Positions 1 to 10,809 are shown, counted from the first letter of the stretch. The stretch: 64,000 nt of DNA from CAYNJG01 sp964397295 (GCA_964397295.1 CAYNJG010000002.1:21829-85828), one strand, 5' to 3'. The notes: generated by a model not told the origin, from the letters alone. Made by a program: numbers and translations.

Positions 1-1
1 C

Positions 2-88
2 AAATCCCAGCCAGTCTGGTGGTACACACGAAAAGCCTTGACCGGGAAAGGAAAGTTCATCAAGACAATTCGCAGGAACAATGAATAG
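2..88 (+). CDS. Possible 3' end of a gene entering from the left
   Basis: An open frame runs from the window edge to a TAG at 86-88 and would encode 28 residues ending in a basic, aromatic tail (WWYTRKAL ... IRRNNE). No start codon is inside the window, so this could only be the last residues of a gene located to the left. A second frame is also open over this short stretch, so the evidence is weak. The family cannot be identified. The following 185 bases up to the next gene hold only short shadow frames. Confidence 0.22.
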   Translation, partial: KSQPVWWYTRKALTGKGKFIKTIRRNNE

Positions 89-273
89 AAAACGAGCGAT
101 ACGTTGGTGTGCGTTTCTATTCCGTTACTGCTCGAACCCTAGATTGCGTCGGTCAGTGACAATCAGATAGACCGACGCACTTTTGGGTTTTGGCTTTGTG
201 ACATCGTCGAACGACGATTCCGATGCAGTTTTATCTCCTGGTAATTCTCGGTGATATCCTTCTAGAGCATCCC

Positions 274-552
274 TCAAGATTGTCGTCTGAGACGTCGCTG
301 AAACAGTGCGGCTGAGAAGAAAATGAACGTTCCCCAAACCGCACCTACGAGCAACGAAAGAACTCCGAGTGGGATAGCCCATGACGGGAGCCATTGACCG
401 GTCCAAGGCCAAGAGACGACTGTCAAAAGCCCTAGTAACATGAGAACAGTCACGCACGAGTGCAGAAGCCGGAACGTCTTCGAATATTGCCAAGCGGGCA
501 ATTGCCCAAACAACATATGCTCAACGACGCCTTGCTGTTTTTCTGGAGTCAT
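274..552 (-). CDS. Small two-helix membrane protein, unknown function
   Basis: Encodes 92 residues. The ATG is preceded by a strong Shine-Dalgarno (AAGGAG, 8 bases upstream), which fixes the start. The N-terminal third is soluble. Two hydrophobic helices follow (about residues 33-50 and 58-82), separated by a short loop with Trp and Pro, and the protein ends in an Arg-rich cytoplasmic tail (RRLRRQS). This topology suggests a small inner-membrane protein. It is not recognised as a named family. It lies just upstream of, and on the same strand as, the left-hand end of the window, 49 bases after the ThuA-like gene, so the two could be co-transcribed. Confidence 0.7.
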   Translation of the reverse strand: MTPEKQQGVVEHMLFGQLPAWQYSKTFRLLHSCVTVLMLLGLLTVVSWPWTGQWLPSWAIPLGVLSLLVGAVWGTFIFFSAALFQRRLRRQS

Positions 553-601
553 AAGTCATCTCCTTCACTGATGCGAATCGACTTCGCCCACATGCACTGC
601 A

Positions 602-1660
602 TTACTTCGTTTTCTTCTTCGCTCTCTTCTTCGTCGACGCGTCCTTGCTCCAGATCGGTGCGTCCCAACCTTCGATGTCACCTGGCTTCACACCTTTACG
701 TTCGCCGCCGAAGCTAAAGGTAACTGGGTTGTAGGGGCCTACGAATGCAACGTCCATGTCTGACTTGATTTCCTTTTCCATGCCCATGCACCAGAATGTA
801 CCGTTGATAATGCAGCGACGAAAACCTTCGCTGACAATGTCCTCGGATGCACCCTGGGTCGAGCAGAAAACACGTCCCTCTTTGCCGGACTTAGACTTAT
901 ACGTGCGAACCCAAATCGCCGGCTGTGGCTCTTTCTCAGCAATGGCTTCATCCGTTGGTTTCATGCCTTCCAGTACTTGGTTGGTCGCAAGGACGACGGA
1001 ATTGGGCATAGGCACAGCCGAATAGGCACCCGCCATGGCATGCATGTCTTTGCATCCGGTCATGACTGGATGATCGGCCTGTGCGGGCACTACCTGGAGT
1101 CGCGTACTAAACTTATGGTTGCGGCCATAGTGCCCTGCACCCTTTTTTGGGTTCCAAGTTTCACCCAGAATCTGACGCCCAAAGCCGCCCTCAAAATCCT
1201 CGCTCTTGGCGTTGTAATTGTACTTGGCGTATTTGCCCTCGACACCATTGAACGCGTGCGTCGTAGTACGCAATCCTAAGACCGGGCCGCCGCGTTCGAG
1301 GTAAGCTTCAAAGTGTGCCATCGATTCGTCACCTGGATTAACGAAGCGTAGGAACAGGAACATCATGTCCGCCGTGTCGAGTGCTTCCATGCCGGGAATG
1401 TTGGATGATCCAGCCTTGATATTCCCATCGTCATCCTGACCAAACAGGACAGTGCACTTGAATCCGTATTTTTTGGCAAGGATTCGCGCGATAGCCGGGC
1501 ATGTTTCTTCGCCACGGTACTCGTGATCCGAAGCGATAAAGACAATGTGTTTACCCTCACCAGGACCGCTATCACCTTCATAGACGACGCGGTCAGCAGC
1601 AAACGTTGGCATGGGTAAAACGGCGAGGACACAGAGCATCAGTGCGGTACGACTAGTCAT
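602..1660 (-). CDS. Secreted ThuA-like domain protein
   Basis: Encodes 352 residues. It starts with a typical signal peptide (about 22 residues ending in TFAA), so export is expected. The mature part opens with KHIVFIASDHEYRGEE, the first strand and loop of the ThuA-like (class I glutamine-amidotransferase-fold) domain. It continues through the alternating strands and helices of that fold to about residue 300, and the Lys-rich C-terminus (KKRAKKKTK) is probably unstructured. ThuA-like proteins are linked to sugar (trehalose) metabolism in other bacteria, but the many planctomycete paralogues have no assigned reaction. A TTG lies directly upstream of the ATG; the ATG at 1660 is preferred. Confidence 0.8.
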   Translation of the reverse strand: MTSRTALMLCVLAVLPMPTFAADRVVYEGDSGPGEGKHIVFIASDHEYRGEETCPAIARILAKKYGFKCTVLFGQDDDGNIKAGSSNIPGMEALDTADMMFLFLRFVNPGDESMAHFEAYLERGGPVLGLRTTTHAFNGVEGKYAKYNYNAKSEDFEGGFGRQILGETWNPKKGAGHYGRNHKFSTRLQVVPAQADHPVMTGCKDMHAMAGAYSAVPMPNSVVLATNQVLEGMKPTDEAIAEKEPQPAIWVRTYKSKSGKEGRVFCSTQGASEDIVSEGFRRCIINGTFWCMGMEKEIKSDMDVAFVGPYNPVTFSFGGERKGVKPGDIEGWDAPIWSKDASTKKRAKKKTK

Positions 1661-1913
1661 CAAAAGTCTCTTTCATTGAAGGGGCGATCATGAGGCTTAG
1701 TTTACATTGTCAGCGCGTTCTGTTGAAACTCGCCATGCTAAATTATGTTACTGATCCATGTTTCCATGGATCGCCGCAGCTATCGGCGCATCCTGGTGCA
1801 AAGAGCACGCTGGGGATTCGAATTGCGTTCATGCATTTGTAGGCTATGCTCACCACCGTTGTTGATCGCAGAATACAAGGTTGCAAAACCGAACTCACCA
1901 AGGACCTGGTAAC

Positions 1914-2899
<986 letters not shown>

Positions 2900-2903
<4 letters not shown>

Positions 2904-3775
2904 AACTCTCTGGTACCGAACTTGCCGAACTCGCTGATCTTGCGATCGACGCTGCCACTGCAGCTGGTGAGATGATCGCTCGCTCCCGACCTAAGCAGAT
3001 CGAGCACAAGTCCAGCGGCCACAGCCTCGCATCGCAGGTGGTTACCGAAGTCGACCGGCGCAGCGAAGCCATCATCCTTGAGACGCTCAACCCAACACTA
3101 GAGCGTTTCGAACTTGGCTTGCTCACCGAAGAACAACCCGACGACAGTGGCCGATTTAGTGCTGATTACTTCTGGTGCATCGACCCGATCGATGGCACGC
3201 TGCCTTTCATCGAGGGTACACCTGGGTACGCGGTGTCGATCGCACTGGTTCGCCGAGATGGCACTCCAACGATTGGCGTTGTTTACGACCCGGTCGGTAA
3301 GACGGTGGTTCATGCAATCGCTGGGGCAGGTGGATTCCGAAACGGACAACCTTGGGATCAGCCGTCGTCCTCCAACGGGACGGTGCTCTCGCTTTTCACC
3401 GACAAGAGTTTTCTCTCCAGCGATGGGCGTGATCAGATCACCACTGCGTTGGAGGCGATTGCCCATGACATGGGGCTGACAGGTCTACACGTCGACGCGA
3501 GCGCCGGCGCGGTGATGAACGCGTGCAAGGTGCTCGCGAATCCACTCGCGTGCTATGTGAAGTTGCCGAAGCAAGACGGCGGTGGAAGCTTATGGGACTA
3601 TGCGGCGACGGCGTGCATCTTTAGTGAAGTTGGTGCGGTTGCCACCGACATCTACGGCCAATGTTTCGAACTCAACCGGGCCGACTCCACGCTCATGGGT
3701 CACCGAGGGATACTCTTCGCCACCGACGAGACGCTCGCACAGCAAATACGGACTCTGTTTCGCGCAATTCATTAG
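2900..3775 (+). CDS. Inositol monophosphatase-family phosphatase
   Basis: Encodes 291 residues, the usual length for the family. Metal-site motifs are all visible: LLTEEQ (Glu near residue 78), the signature DPIDGT (Asp95, Asp98, about residues 95-100), and the C-terminal LWDYAATA (Trp232-Asp233). It therefore should be an active Mg2+-dependent, Li+-sensitive-type phosphatase acting on a phosphorylated sugar, inositol, histidinol or nucleotide 3'-phosphate. The ATG overlaps the upstream kinase stop (ATGA), which implies translational coupling and suggests the two enzymes work on the same or related metabolites. The exact substrate is not determined. Confidence 0.87.
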
Positions 3776-3869
3776 GTGTCACGCGAACTGACCTACATCC
3801 GACGCAACTCGACGCGGTATGAAACACCAAACGCAGGTCGGTCTGCAGCAGTTTTTTGCTGACGTGCAA

Positions 3870-5729
3870 TCAGTGATTTCGCGAAGCTAGGCTCTTTCGT
3901 GCGTTCATGTACGTGAAGGAAACGAACGCGAGCGTCACCACGATTAGGGCGATTCCGATCCAACTGGTTGCCTGATTTGCAGCCTCCCAATTCTTCAGGT
4001 TCACTCGACAAACGATCAGGATTCCCGCCAACAGCGAGAGCATTGAATCACCCGCGATGAGTCCGGCTGCTGCGAGGATACCCCGGTGTGATGATAGTTT
4101 GAAACTTCGAGTGCCAATCACACGGGCGAGGTTTCCAAGCAGGACTCCGATTCCCATTTCTGCTGGAAGATAGATGCCAACGGCAAACGCAAGGGAGCTT
4201 AAAATCATCCCATTCGCACGACCGATCACTTCAATGCCGACGGCCAGGCAGCCTAGTCCTAGGCCGGCGAAGACGGGCATCCATGGAACGCCAAGGTCGG
4301 GGTCGAAGAGACTCGATAAGACCGTTCCAAAAAAATCCGCTTGAGGACAAGGGAGTTTTTCACTTCCTAAACCGTAGGCTTCGTGTGCGATGTAGAGCGA
4401 AACCGGAACCGTGATAGCGCCGGCGACACACCCGATCAGTTGTCCGATATATGCAGAGCTCACTTGAAAACCGTTTAGCTGCATAGTTTTGTAGTCTTGG
4501 CTGCTATCGTTGGCCGCGGCAATCGCCACGCAAGTCGCTACCAACACGGGCTGTAACGCAGCAATCGCGACATAGCCGGTTTGCGCCAAAGCGATCGAAG
4601 TCACTGAGAGTACAAGCATCGCCATAAAAACCGTGCCGCTTACTGGAGACGCGCTGGCTCCGACTTGTAATGACAGTAGTCCGCCCAAGCCCGATAGGAG
4701 ACTCACCAAAACCAACGCGACAACGCCAAGAACGACAACTTTGCTCGCAGGAAGACCTTGTAGCTGAAGAATTGCGAACAACAAGATGCCGCCGATTACG
4801 ATCGCCGTAGTGAGTCCGGCTCGCATGCGTCCGGAGATCGCCAACAGCTGGTCATTGGTTTGGTCGAGATCTGGAGTCTTCTCTTCGACCACTGATTGCG
4901 ATTGCTTCAAGCCTTCTATCACGTAGTTGATCAAGCTGTAGAGAACAGCAACGACCATGGCCGCACCGCCTACCCAGCGATAGGTTTCCGAGGGAAGTTC
5001 GTACTCGGCGGAAATGCACTTCGTGATCGAGTTGACAATGCCGCCACTAAACACGAGCACCGCGGTGGGAAATGTGAGCAGCGCCCCGATACCCAGGTAG
5101 AGCGGAGTCAGTGGCACCGGTAGTTTTACAACGTTGGCTGCTGCGAATCCGGGAACCGAAATCTTTCCAACGACTGCCGTACCAGCGATGTACTTGAAAT
5201 GAATAAGTGCCCGAACGAAAAACCCGAGCAACATCGCTGGCAGTAGCGAAAGGGATACCGGCGGACGGTCGTCGGGGTTTGCCGCTGCCGTTTGGATCAG
5301 TTGATCACAGGCGACGGCTTCCGGTGCCGGCAGACGTGGATCAGTAAGAAAACGCTTGGCAGCCAAGCCAACGAATCCCCACCCCATAAGACTACCGGCC
5401 AGACACGCCATCATCGTCATGCCGATGTCGACACTGGGTACGGGTTGGTCCATCAGCTTGGCTGTAATCTGCAGAATTGGTGCAGTGAAGATTAAGCCAG
5501 CGCTAACGGCTGCTCCGCCCGAACCAGTAACTTGTAGAATGGCGAGAAACGGTTTCAAACGGTCTCGCATCAAACTGCCAAACACGACCCATCCAATGAG
5601 TACAACGAGCGGACTCACGCCAGGTGAAATCCCAGCCTTTGCCGTCGCGATGACGAGTGAGCCACTGATAACAACCGAAAGTCCGGCACCGATCATAAGT
5701 GCCGCGATGGATTTGGGTTTGTTGTCCAT
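3870..5729 (-). CDS. OPT-family (oligopeptide/metal-chelate) transporter
   Basis: Encodes 619 residues made almost entirely of hydrophobic helices (roughly 14 to 16). Family-typical stretches include the glycine-rich helix near residues 68-80 (TGSGGAAVSAGLIF) and the loop NDSSQDYKTMQLNG (about residues 405-420), which corresponds to the conserved region between transmembrane segments of bacterial OPT proteins. OPT transporters import oligopeptides or metal-chelate complexes with protons across the inner membrane. Length matches bacterial members. It ends 95 bases from the phosphatase gene, tail to tail. The gene start follows a relic of another gene (5745-5816). Confidence 0.82.
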   Translation of the reverse strand: MDNKPKSIAALMIGAGLSVVISGSLVIATAKAGISPGVSPLVVLIGWVVFGSLMRDRLKPFLAILQVTGSGGAAVSAGLIFTAPILQITAKLMDQPVPSVDIGMTMMACLAGSLMGWGFVGLAAKRFLTDPRLPAPEAVACDQLIQTAAANPDDRPPVSLSLLPAMLLGFFVRALIHFKYIAGTAVVGKISVPGFAAANVVKLPVPLTPLYLGIGALLTFPTAVLVFSGGIVNSITKCISAEYELPSETYRWVGGAAMVVAVLYSLINYVIEGLKQSQSVVEEKTPDLDQTNDQLLAISGRMRAGLTTAIVIGGILLFAILQLQGLPASKVVVLGVVALVLVSLLSGLGGLLSLQVGASASPVSGTVFMAMLVLSVTSIALAQTGYVAIAALQPVLVATCVAIAAANDSSQDYKTMQLNGFQVSSAYIGQLIGCVAGAITVPVSLYIAHEAYGLGSEKLPCPQADFFGTVLSSLFDPDLGVPWMPVFAGLGLGCLAVGIEVIGRANGMILSSLAFAVGIYLPAEMGIGVLLGNLARVIGTRSFKLSSHRGILAAAGLIAGDSMLSLLAGILIVCRVNLKNWEAANQATSWIGIALIVVTLAFVSFTYMNARKSLASRNH

Positions 5730-5744
5730 AGCGTATTCGTGGGC

Positions 5745-5816
5745 TTATTTGACCGACTGTTTTCGACGATAGATCTTTTTGCGTTGGGCAATAAATAGCG
5801 TGCTGTGGTTTCCGTC
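5745..5816 (-). pseudogene. Relic of an SMP-30-type C-terminus (second copy)
   Basis: On the minus strand these 24 codons read NHSTLFIAQRKKIYRR ... followed by TAA. They match the last residues of the 6616-9207 gene, which read NHSTLFVAQRQKIYRR ... TAA, at both protein and DNA level. Upstream the similarity is lost and the frame breaks, and no start codon or domain remains. The simplest reading is that a paralogue of the downstream esterase/SMP-30 gene once ended here and was deleted except for its tail. It sits between the transporter and the DUF4956 gene. Confidence 0.6.
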
Positions 5817-5886
5817 CAGTTTTGCTCGAAACATCAATGCAACGAATCGCCTTGCAGACCAAATTCGATCTTCCGCATAGAAAGCT

Positions 5887-6489
5887 TCAGTCCTTCACCG
5901 AGCAGACTGCAGAAATATTGGCAGTTTGATTCCTCAAATCGATTTTCTTCACTACGACATCCGTAACATCGAAACCGGTTCGCAAACGCACATCGGCCAG
6001 CAGTTGTTCCCTATTCTCGGGACGGAGTAACTCCAACTTGTCATAAACGATTGGGTGTTGCTCCATCGCAGGTGTCGCGAGAAAGCGTTCCAAACAAAAC
6101 GTGAGCAATAGGATTGCGCCATTCGCAAACGCAAGTTCCGAGTAGCTCGTCTTTTTGTTGGAGAGTGCATTGATCACCGCAATACCCACCACAACAAATA
6201 GATAGGTCATCTCCTTGATTTTAATCGCGTCAGTTCGGTAACGCAGAATGCCAAAGATCGCGAACAAACCCAGTGCCATCCCAAGACCCAGATCAAGCTT
6301 CTTCAATGCAAAGCATAGAAAAAACACCAGCACGTTCATCACGAAGAAGGCAAAGACATATGTTTGGCGACGATGGTGTCGATAATAGATACCAAGAATC
6401 AGCAGCGCCACCACTCCGAAATCGATTCCGAAGCGAACGAGCAATTTAAAGATATCTTCGTCGAATAAAGGTACTTCTAAGAATTCCAT
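5887..6489 (-). CDS. DUF4956 membrane protein
   Basis: Encodes 200 residues. Four or so hydrophobic helices occupy residues 18-135, and one carries the family-typical GLGMALGLFAIFGILRYRT. A soluble C-terminal domain of about 60 residues follows. DUF4956 proteins often sit beside polyphosphate-polymerase-type VTC domain genes or CotH-like proteins, but no such neighbour is present here, so the role is unknown. It lies 126 bases downstream of the esterase/SMP-30 gene on the same strand and could be read from the same transcript. Confidence 0.78.
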   Translation of the reverse strand: MEFLEVPLFDEDIFKLLVRFGIDFGVVALLILGIYYRHHRRQTYVFAFFVMNVLVFFLCFALKKLDLGLGMALGLFAIFGILRYRTDAIKIKEMTYLFVVVGIAVINALSNKKTSYSELAFANGAILLLTFCLERFLATPAMEQHPIVYDKLELLRPENREQLLADVRLRTGFDVTDVVVKKIDLRNQTANISAVCSVKD

Positions 6490-6615
6490 GTGTTCAATCT
6501 GAAGGCTGTAAAGAAGCCGCTAAGTATACTCGCTACCATCAACTCGACCTCCAGCTGTAACACGTAGACTCGAACAAACTGCATCAATCCGTATCGACAC
6601 GTATTACTTGTGGAA

Positions 6616-9207
6616 TTATTCGACCGTCAATCTGCGACGATAAATCTTTTGGCGCTGCGCAACGAACAGTGTGCTGTGGTTCGGACCCGCGATGATGCAG
6701 CTTGTCAGTGGTTGGTCGGCATCGGGTTTTGGTAAGACTCCGCAGGGTCGGCCAGTCGGGTCGAAGATCTGAACGCCCAGTGCGCTGGTGATGTAGTAGC
6801 GACCTATTTTGTCGACAGCCATACCATCTCCACTCGCTGATTTTTTGTACGGTGGTGGTTCGTTGAATTTGAATTCGCCTTTGCCATCGATCGGTCGACG
6901 GAGAGTCATACTCGGCATCTTGGCGTCAAGTGTTCCGTACGCATTCGCTCGAAACATCCATGCGTATGTGCCGCCGTACTCAGAAACGGCCAGCGTTCCA
7001 CCGTCATTGGACAGCGCTATTCCATTCGGTCGATTGATGCCTTTGTCGACCACAGTCACCTCACCGGATTTTGAGTTGATACGTGTAACTTGCTGCGATT
7101 TCGTTTCCGTGACGAAAACGAACCCATCTTTCGTCACCGCGAGGTCATTTGGTTTCACCCCTTTGGCGACGACTTTAACTTCGCCATTCTTTACGTCAAT
7201 TGAAATGAGTTGGCTTTTCGCACCCTGGCAACCGTACAGCAAACCATCAGCACCGAACTCCAGACCACTGACGGATTCCTTGACGATTTCGGTTTGCTTC
7301 CCATCAGCGGCATCAATGCGGTAGATCGCAGGTGCTCGCATATCGCAAAAGTAGAGATTGCCCTCGTCGTCTGCACAAAGTCCGTCGGCGAAGCCCAGAT
7401 CGTCGGCCGCGACTTCCCATGACGAGTCGGGGAGGAGATTGAGCAGAGTCAGGTCGCCGCCAAGATCGTCACTAGTGTCGATCACCGGTTGATGTTTTTC
7501 TGCGCGCCATAGCCACTTCATTGCGTCCGAGAAACGAGTGGTGGCGTAATCGGGGCCATGACTGTAGCCTTCCGCCCAATCAAAGCGGACGTCGTAACCC
7601 ATGTATTTCAGTGACGATGCCATGCGCTGATTGACCCAGGGCCAACTACCGAAGCGATTGTCGATGTCGCCGCTTGTGTCAGCCATGTAGACGCGAATCG
7701 GCTTTTGTTCTGACTTGCGTACTAACGACGGATAAATGTCACCGCCACGGAGATTCGTGAAACTTCCGACGTTCGAATAGACTTTGCGAAACAAGTCGGG
7801 TCGTTCCCAGGCTGCATTGAAGGCGCAAATCGCGCCAGAACTGGAGCCGCCTATCGCTCGCATTTCCGGGTCATCGGAGATGCTGTAGTTCTTCGCGACT
7901 TCGGGAACGATTTCTTCCGCCAGAAAACGAACGTAGCGATCACCGAGGCTATCATATTCAAGACTACGGTTTGACGACTTGTTGCCCTTGCGTGGTTTTG
8001 ACTTGTCGTGCCCCGGGTCGATGAAGATGCCGATCGTCGGTGGCATGTCACCACGGGCGATTAAGTTATCGAAGACTGTCGGGATGCTCCACGCGCCCTC
8101 AATGTCTCGCAGACGTTCGCCGTCCTGAAAGATCATCAACGCCGCTGGTTCGTCTTTCTTATATTGTTGCGGTACGTAGACGGCCCAATCTCGGATGGTG
8201 CCGGGAAAGATCTTCGATTCCCAGGCCGGCATTTTCGTGACGGTGCCTTTTGGAACTTTCTCTTGTGCGATGGCGTCAGGGTGTCGATTCCATTCGGGCT
8301 TTGTCTTGGTCGATGGAATGTTTGTTGATTCAGCGTCGTCGTCCCAGAGCCAGCGAAACGCGTCGGGCAACACTTCGCCGCCCCATTTGCCACTGTGGCC
8401 ACCTTCGGTCATGACGAGTTTGTACGGGTACCCCGCGTACTGCAAAGCAGCCGCGAGGTCTTGGTTTCCAAGCGGCCAGTTGCCGTGCAGATTGTTGAGG
8501 TCGTTCTTCCCATCTTGTAGATAGACTTTAATTGGCTTCGGCTGATCTTTCGTTTTGCGGACTAGCCCGGGGTAGGCCCAGCCGCCGCGGATGTTGGTGA
8601 AGCTACCGATGTGGCTTAGTACTTTGCCAAACTGATCGGGACGCTCCCATGCGATGGTGAACGCGCAGATGCCACTGGAAGAGATTCCGCATACGGCTCT
8701 GTCTTTGGCGTCCCTCGAAACGTTTACGCCATCAAGAGCCACTGGTAGGAACTCGTCCAACAGGAATCTTGAATAGCGATCGCCCAACGAATCGTATTCG
8801 AACGATCGGTTGCTTCGATTCTTCGCGTCGGGCTTCGTTGATTTAACAGTCCCAGGATTCACAAACACAGCCACGGTGACTGGCATTTCTTTTTTGTGAA
8901 TCAGATTGTCAAAAACAATCGGCACCCTAAACGATCCGTCAGGCTTCACGTAGCCCTTCCCATCCATGAATACCATCAAGTGGGCAGGCTGATCTTTCTG
9001 GTATTGGGCTGGTAAATAGACGCTGTACTCGCGGGTCGTACCAGGAAAGATCTGACTCTCTGAGAAAACGCCGCTGGTGACTTTTCCCTTCGGTACGTTT
9101 TCTTGCACCACTCGGTCGGACTCATCGGCCCGAAGTGTCGCGGCGATGAAGAGCGTTAAACCGAGGCAATAGTTGGCGATGGTAACGGTAGTTTTGAGGG
9201 ACGTCAT
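6616..9207 (-). CDS. Secreted double esterase with C-terminal SMP-30/gluconolactonase propeller
   Basis: Encodes 863 residues. A signal peptide covers about residues 1-27. Two homologous alpha/beta-hydrolase esterase domains of the enterochelin-esterase-like type follow (about 35-300 and 310-570). They share the phrases YLPAQY/YVPQQY, SLEYDSLGDRY-like and ICAF ... WERPD. An SMP-30/gluconolactonase-like beta-propeller covers about 590-863. The second esterase has a normal nucleophile elbow, GSSSG. In the first, the aligned positions read GISSS, so the closing Gly is missing. The enzyme probably acts on carbohydrate or siderophore-type esters outside the cytoplasm. The SMP-30 half suggests lactone or sugar-acid chemistry. 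Confidence 0.83.
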   Translation of the reverse strand: MTSLKTTVTIANYCLGLTLFIAATLRADESDRVVQENVPKGKVTSGVFSESQIFPGTTREYSVYLPAQYQKDQPAHLMVFMDGKGYVKPDGSFRVPIVFDNLIHKKEMPVTVAVFVNPGTVKSTKPDAKNRSNRSFEYDSLGDRYSRFLLDEFLPVALDGVNVSRDAKDRAVCGISSSGICAFTIAWERPDQFGKVLSHIGSFTNIRGGWAYPGLVRKTKDQPKPIKVYLQDGKNDLNNLHGNWPLGNQDLAAALQYAGYPYKLVMTEGGHSGKWGGEVLPDAFRWLWDDDAESTNIPSTKTKPEWNRHPDAIAQEKVPKGTVTKMPAWESKIFPGTIRDWAVYVPQQYKKDEPAALMIFQDGERLRDIEGAWSIPTVFDNLIARGDMPPTIGIFIDPGHDKSKPRKGNKSSNRSLEYDSLGDRYVRFLAEEIVPEVAKNYSISDDPEMRAIGGSSSGAICAFNAAWERPDLFRKVYSNVGSFTNLRGGDIYPSLVRKSEQKPIRVYMADTSGDIDNRFGSWPWVNQRMASSLKYMGYDVRFDWAEGYSHGPDYATTRFSDAMKWLWRAEKHQPVIDTSDDLGGDLTLLNLLPDSSWEVAADDLGFADGLCADDEGNLYFCDMRAPAIYRIDAADGKQTEIVKESVSGLEFGADGLLYGCQGAKSQLISIDVKNGEVKVVAKGVKPNDLAVTKDGFVFVTETKSQQVTRINSKSGEVTVVDKGINRPNGIALSNDGGTLAVSEYGGTYAWMFRANAYGTLDAKMPSMTLRRPIDGKGEFKFNEPPPYKKSASGDGMAVDKIGRYYITSALGVQIFDPTGRPCGVLPKPDADQPLTSCIIAGPNHSTLFVAQRQKIYRRRLTVE

Positions 9208-9744
9208 GTTGCGCCTTTGAATCGTGTAGCCACTGAATTGATTAAGATTCTACGGCGGCGGGCAGGCTGCTGCGAGTCTCGTTCGGTTCGAAATACGTCA
9301 GTGCTTGAACACGCCAATACGCTTCACGTGTGGAACGCACAGATGGACCTAAAGTCCGCCTTCGTTTTGGATCGCGACGACCTGCCAAAGCGTCTTGAGC
9401 GAAATCTTATCCGACGGCGATGTACGGTCATCCAACGTCGCACTGGATTTCCAATGGTTGGTTTGAATTCGAAAAATCAATTCAAAATCATGCGTGATTG
9501 ATTCTTTTCACCGAAAAAACGACCGAATGAGTACTTTTCTGAATATCAAACGCTCTACACGTGTCGAAGGGGCAAACTCATTCGAGAAATTACCTTTGAC
9601 GCTTGCGGCACAACCTTAATTGCCGGCGGCCTGTCGATATTCGATAGGTATTCATGGAAGTTTAGCCGAACCAATCAAGTTCGTTCTATCGAGAGATTCC
9701 TCTCATCGAATTGCGTGCCCAGGCATCACACTGGGAGAGACCCA
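9208..9744. other. Intergenic region with an imperfect palindrome
   Basis: This stretch separates two divergently transcribed genes and should hold both promoters. The only frames are short, Arg-rich shadows with no ribosome site. At 9630-9648 there is an imperfect palindrome, CCTGTCGA-TAT-TCGATAGG (one mismatch), about 95 bases before the PEP-CTERM gene. It could be an operator, but nothing else supports that. Confidence 0.3.
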
Positions 9745-10809
9745 ATGTATCGTAATCTATGGTGCGCTACCGCTGCGATTGTTTGGTTATGTAACCAGTC
9801 GCTTCACGCTGGTAGCATCGCAGGGACCGTATACGAAGACACGAACTTGAACGGTTCGTACAACGTGGGCGAGGAAGTTAGCGGCATTCTAGTCCAACTC
9901 TTCGAGGACGACGGTGATCGTGTCTTTGGAATTGGCGACCAGCAATTCGGAAGCGACCTAACGACTGGCAGCGACGGTATCTACACGTTTGCCAATTTGG
10001 ATCCTACCAAGAGTTACTACGTCGTACAGCCAGAACAGAACGTCGGCTCGTACACTTATACGACGAATGTCGAACCTCTCAGTGTGCCAGAAGGCCCTGT
10101 TTTGTTGATCGACGATTTTCGCGAAAGCCAGTCGGACGTCGTTACCCCGCTCGATCTTTTCTCTAGCTCCATCGCGACAAGTGCTGACATTCTGGGCGGC
10201 GAGAGAGATGCCTTTTTGCATTTCCTCATGGGTACTGCGGACTCGAAGTTGCGATCGAATCCATATGGCTTGAGCGACGTGCTCGAGTTCGATCAAAGTG
10301 CGGGCGTTGGTTCAGTGGCCATACTCACATGGGACGGGATCGACGGCGTGGCAGATGCGAGTGCTGGAACGGGCCTAGGAGGATTGGACCTCACCAACGG
10401 CGGATTCAACACGGGAATTGAATTGACGTTGGGCATCGATGCTGCCGGCGCCAGTGATACATTTTCCCTCCGCTTGTACGAAGGATCCACAACAAACTTC
10501 TCAGAAGTCGTGATGCCAATCCCGGTGACCGATGGAACCGCAACGGCAACGGTCGTTGTACCATTCTCGTCGTTCAACGGTCCGGTCACAGCAGCAGACG
10601 TTGATGCAATTCAACTAACGCTTGGCGGGCAAAGTCCATCCATTGATATGCAGATAGACTTTCTGGGCGTCATTGGCCCGCACGTGCATAATGTGTCCTT
10701 GACTCGCTCCGTTCCTGAACCGGGGACGGTGAGGCTGATGTTGATCTGGGCTGGGCTGGGGTTGCTCGGATTCCGCAGGGACTCGCGGTCGCCTCAGTCA
10801 GTCAAATAG
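9745..10809 (+). CDS. PEP-CTERM protein with SdrD-B-like domain
   Basis: Encodes 354 residues from the ATG at 9745, which has a clear ribosome site (GGGAGAGA 4 bases upstream); an earlier in-frame start has none. A signal peptide ends at about residue 22 (LHAG). An SdrD-B/Cna-B-like beta-sandwich (GTVYEDTNLNG ... GSDGIYTFANL) covers about 25-110. A second beta-rich domain covers about 120-320, resembling a PEP-CTERM-associated sandwich. The C-terminus has VPEPG, a hydrophobic helix and an Arg-containing tail, the PEP-CTERM sorting signal read by an exosortase, which is not encoded in this window. The protein is expected on the cell surface or in the matrix. Confidence 0.78.
   Translation: MYRNLWCATAAIVWLCNQSLHAGSIAGTVYEDTNLNGSYNVGEEVSGILVQLFEDDGDRVFGIGDQQFGSDLTTGSDGIYTFANLDPTKSYYVVQPEQNVGSYTYTTNVEPLSVPEGPVLLIDDFRESQSDVVTPLDLFSSSIATSADILGGERDAFLHFLMGTADSKLRSNPYGLSDVLEFDQSAGVGSVAILTWDGIDGVADASAGTGLGGLDLTNGGFNTGIELTLGIDAAGASDTFSLRLYEGSTTNFSEVVMPIPVTDGTATATVVVPFSSFNGPVTAADVDAIQLTLGGQSPSIDMQIDFLGVIGPHVHNVSLTRSVPEPGTVRLMLIWAGLGLLGFRRDSRSPQSVK

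Noticed and set aside
125..493. 122-codon minus-strand frame overlapping the small membrane protein
   Set aside because: No ribosome site, low-complexity composition, and it overlaps the better-supported frame 274-552, which has a strong Shine-Dalgarno and clear membrane helices.
9217..9501. 94-codon plus-strand frame in the 9.2-9.7 kb gap
   Set aside because: Arg-rich composition, no Shine-Dalgarno, no recognisable motif.
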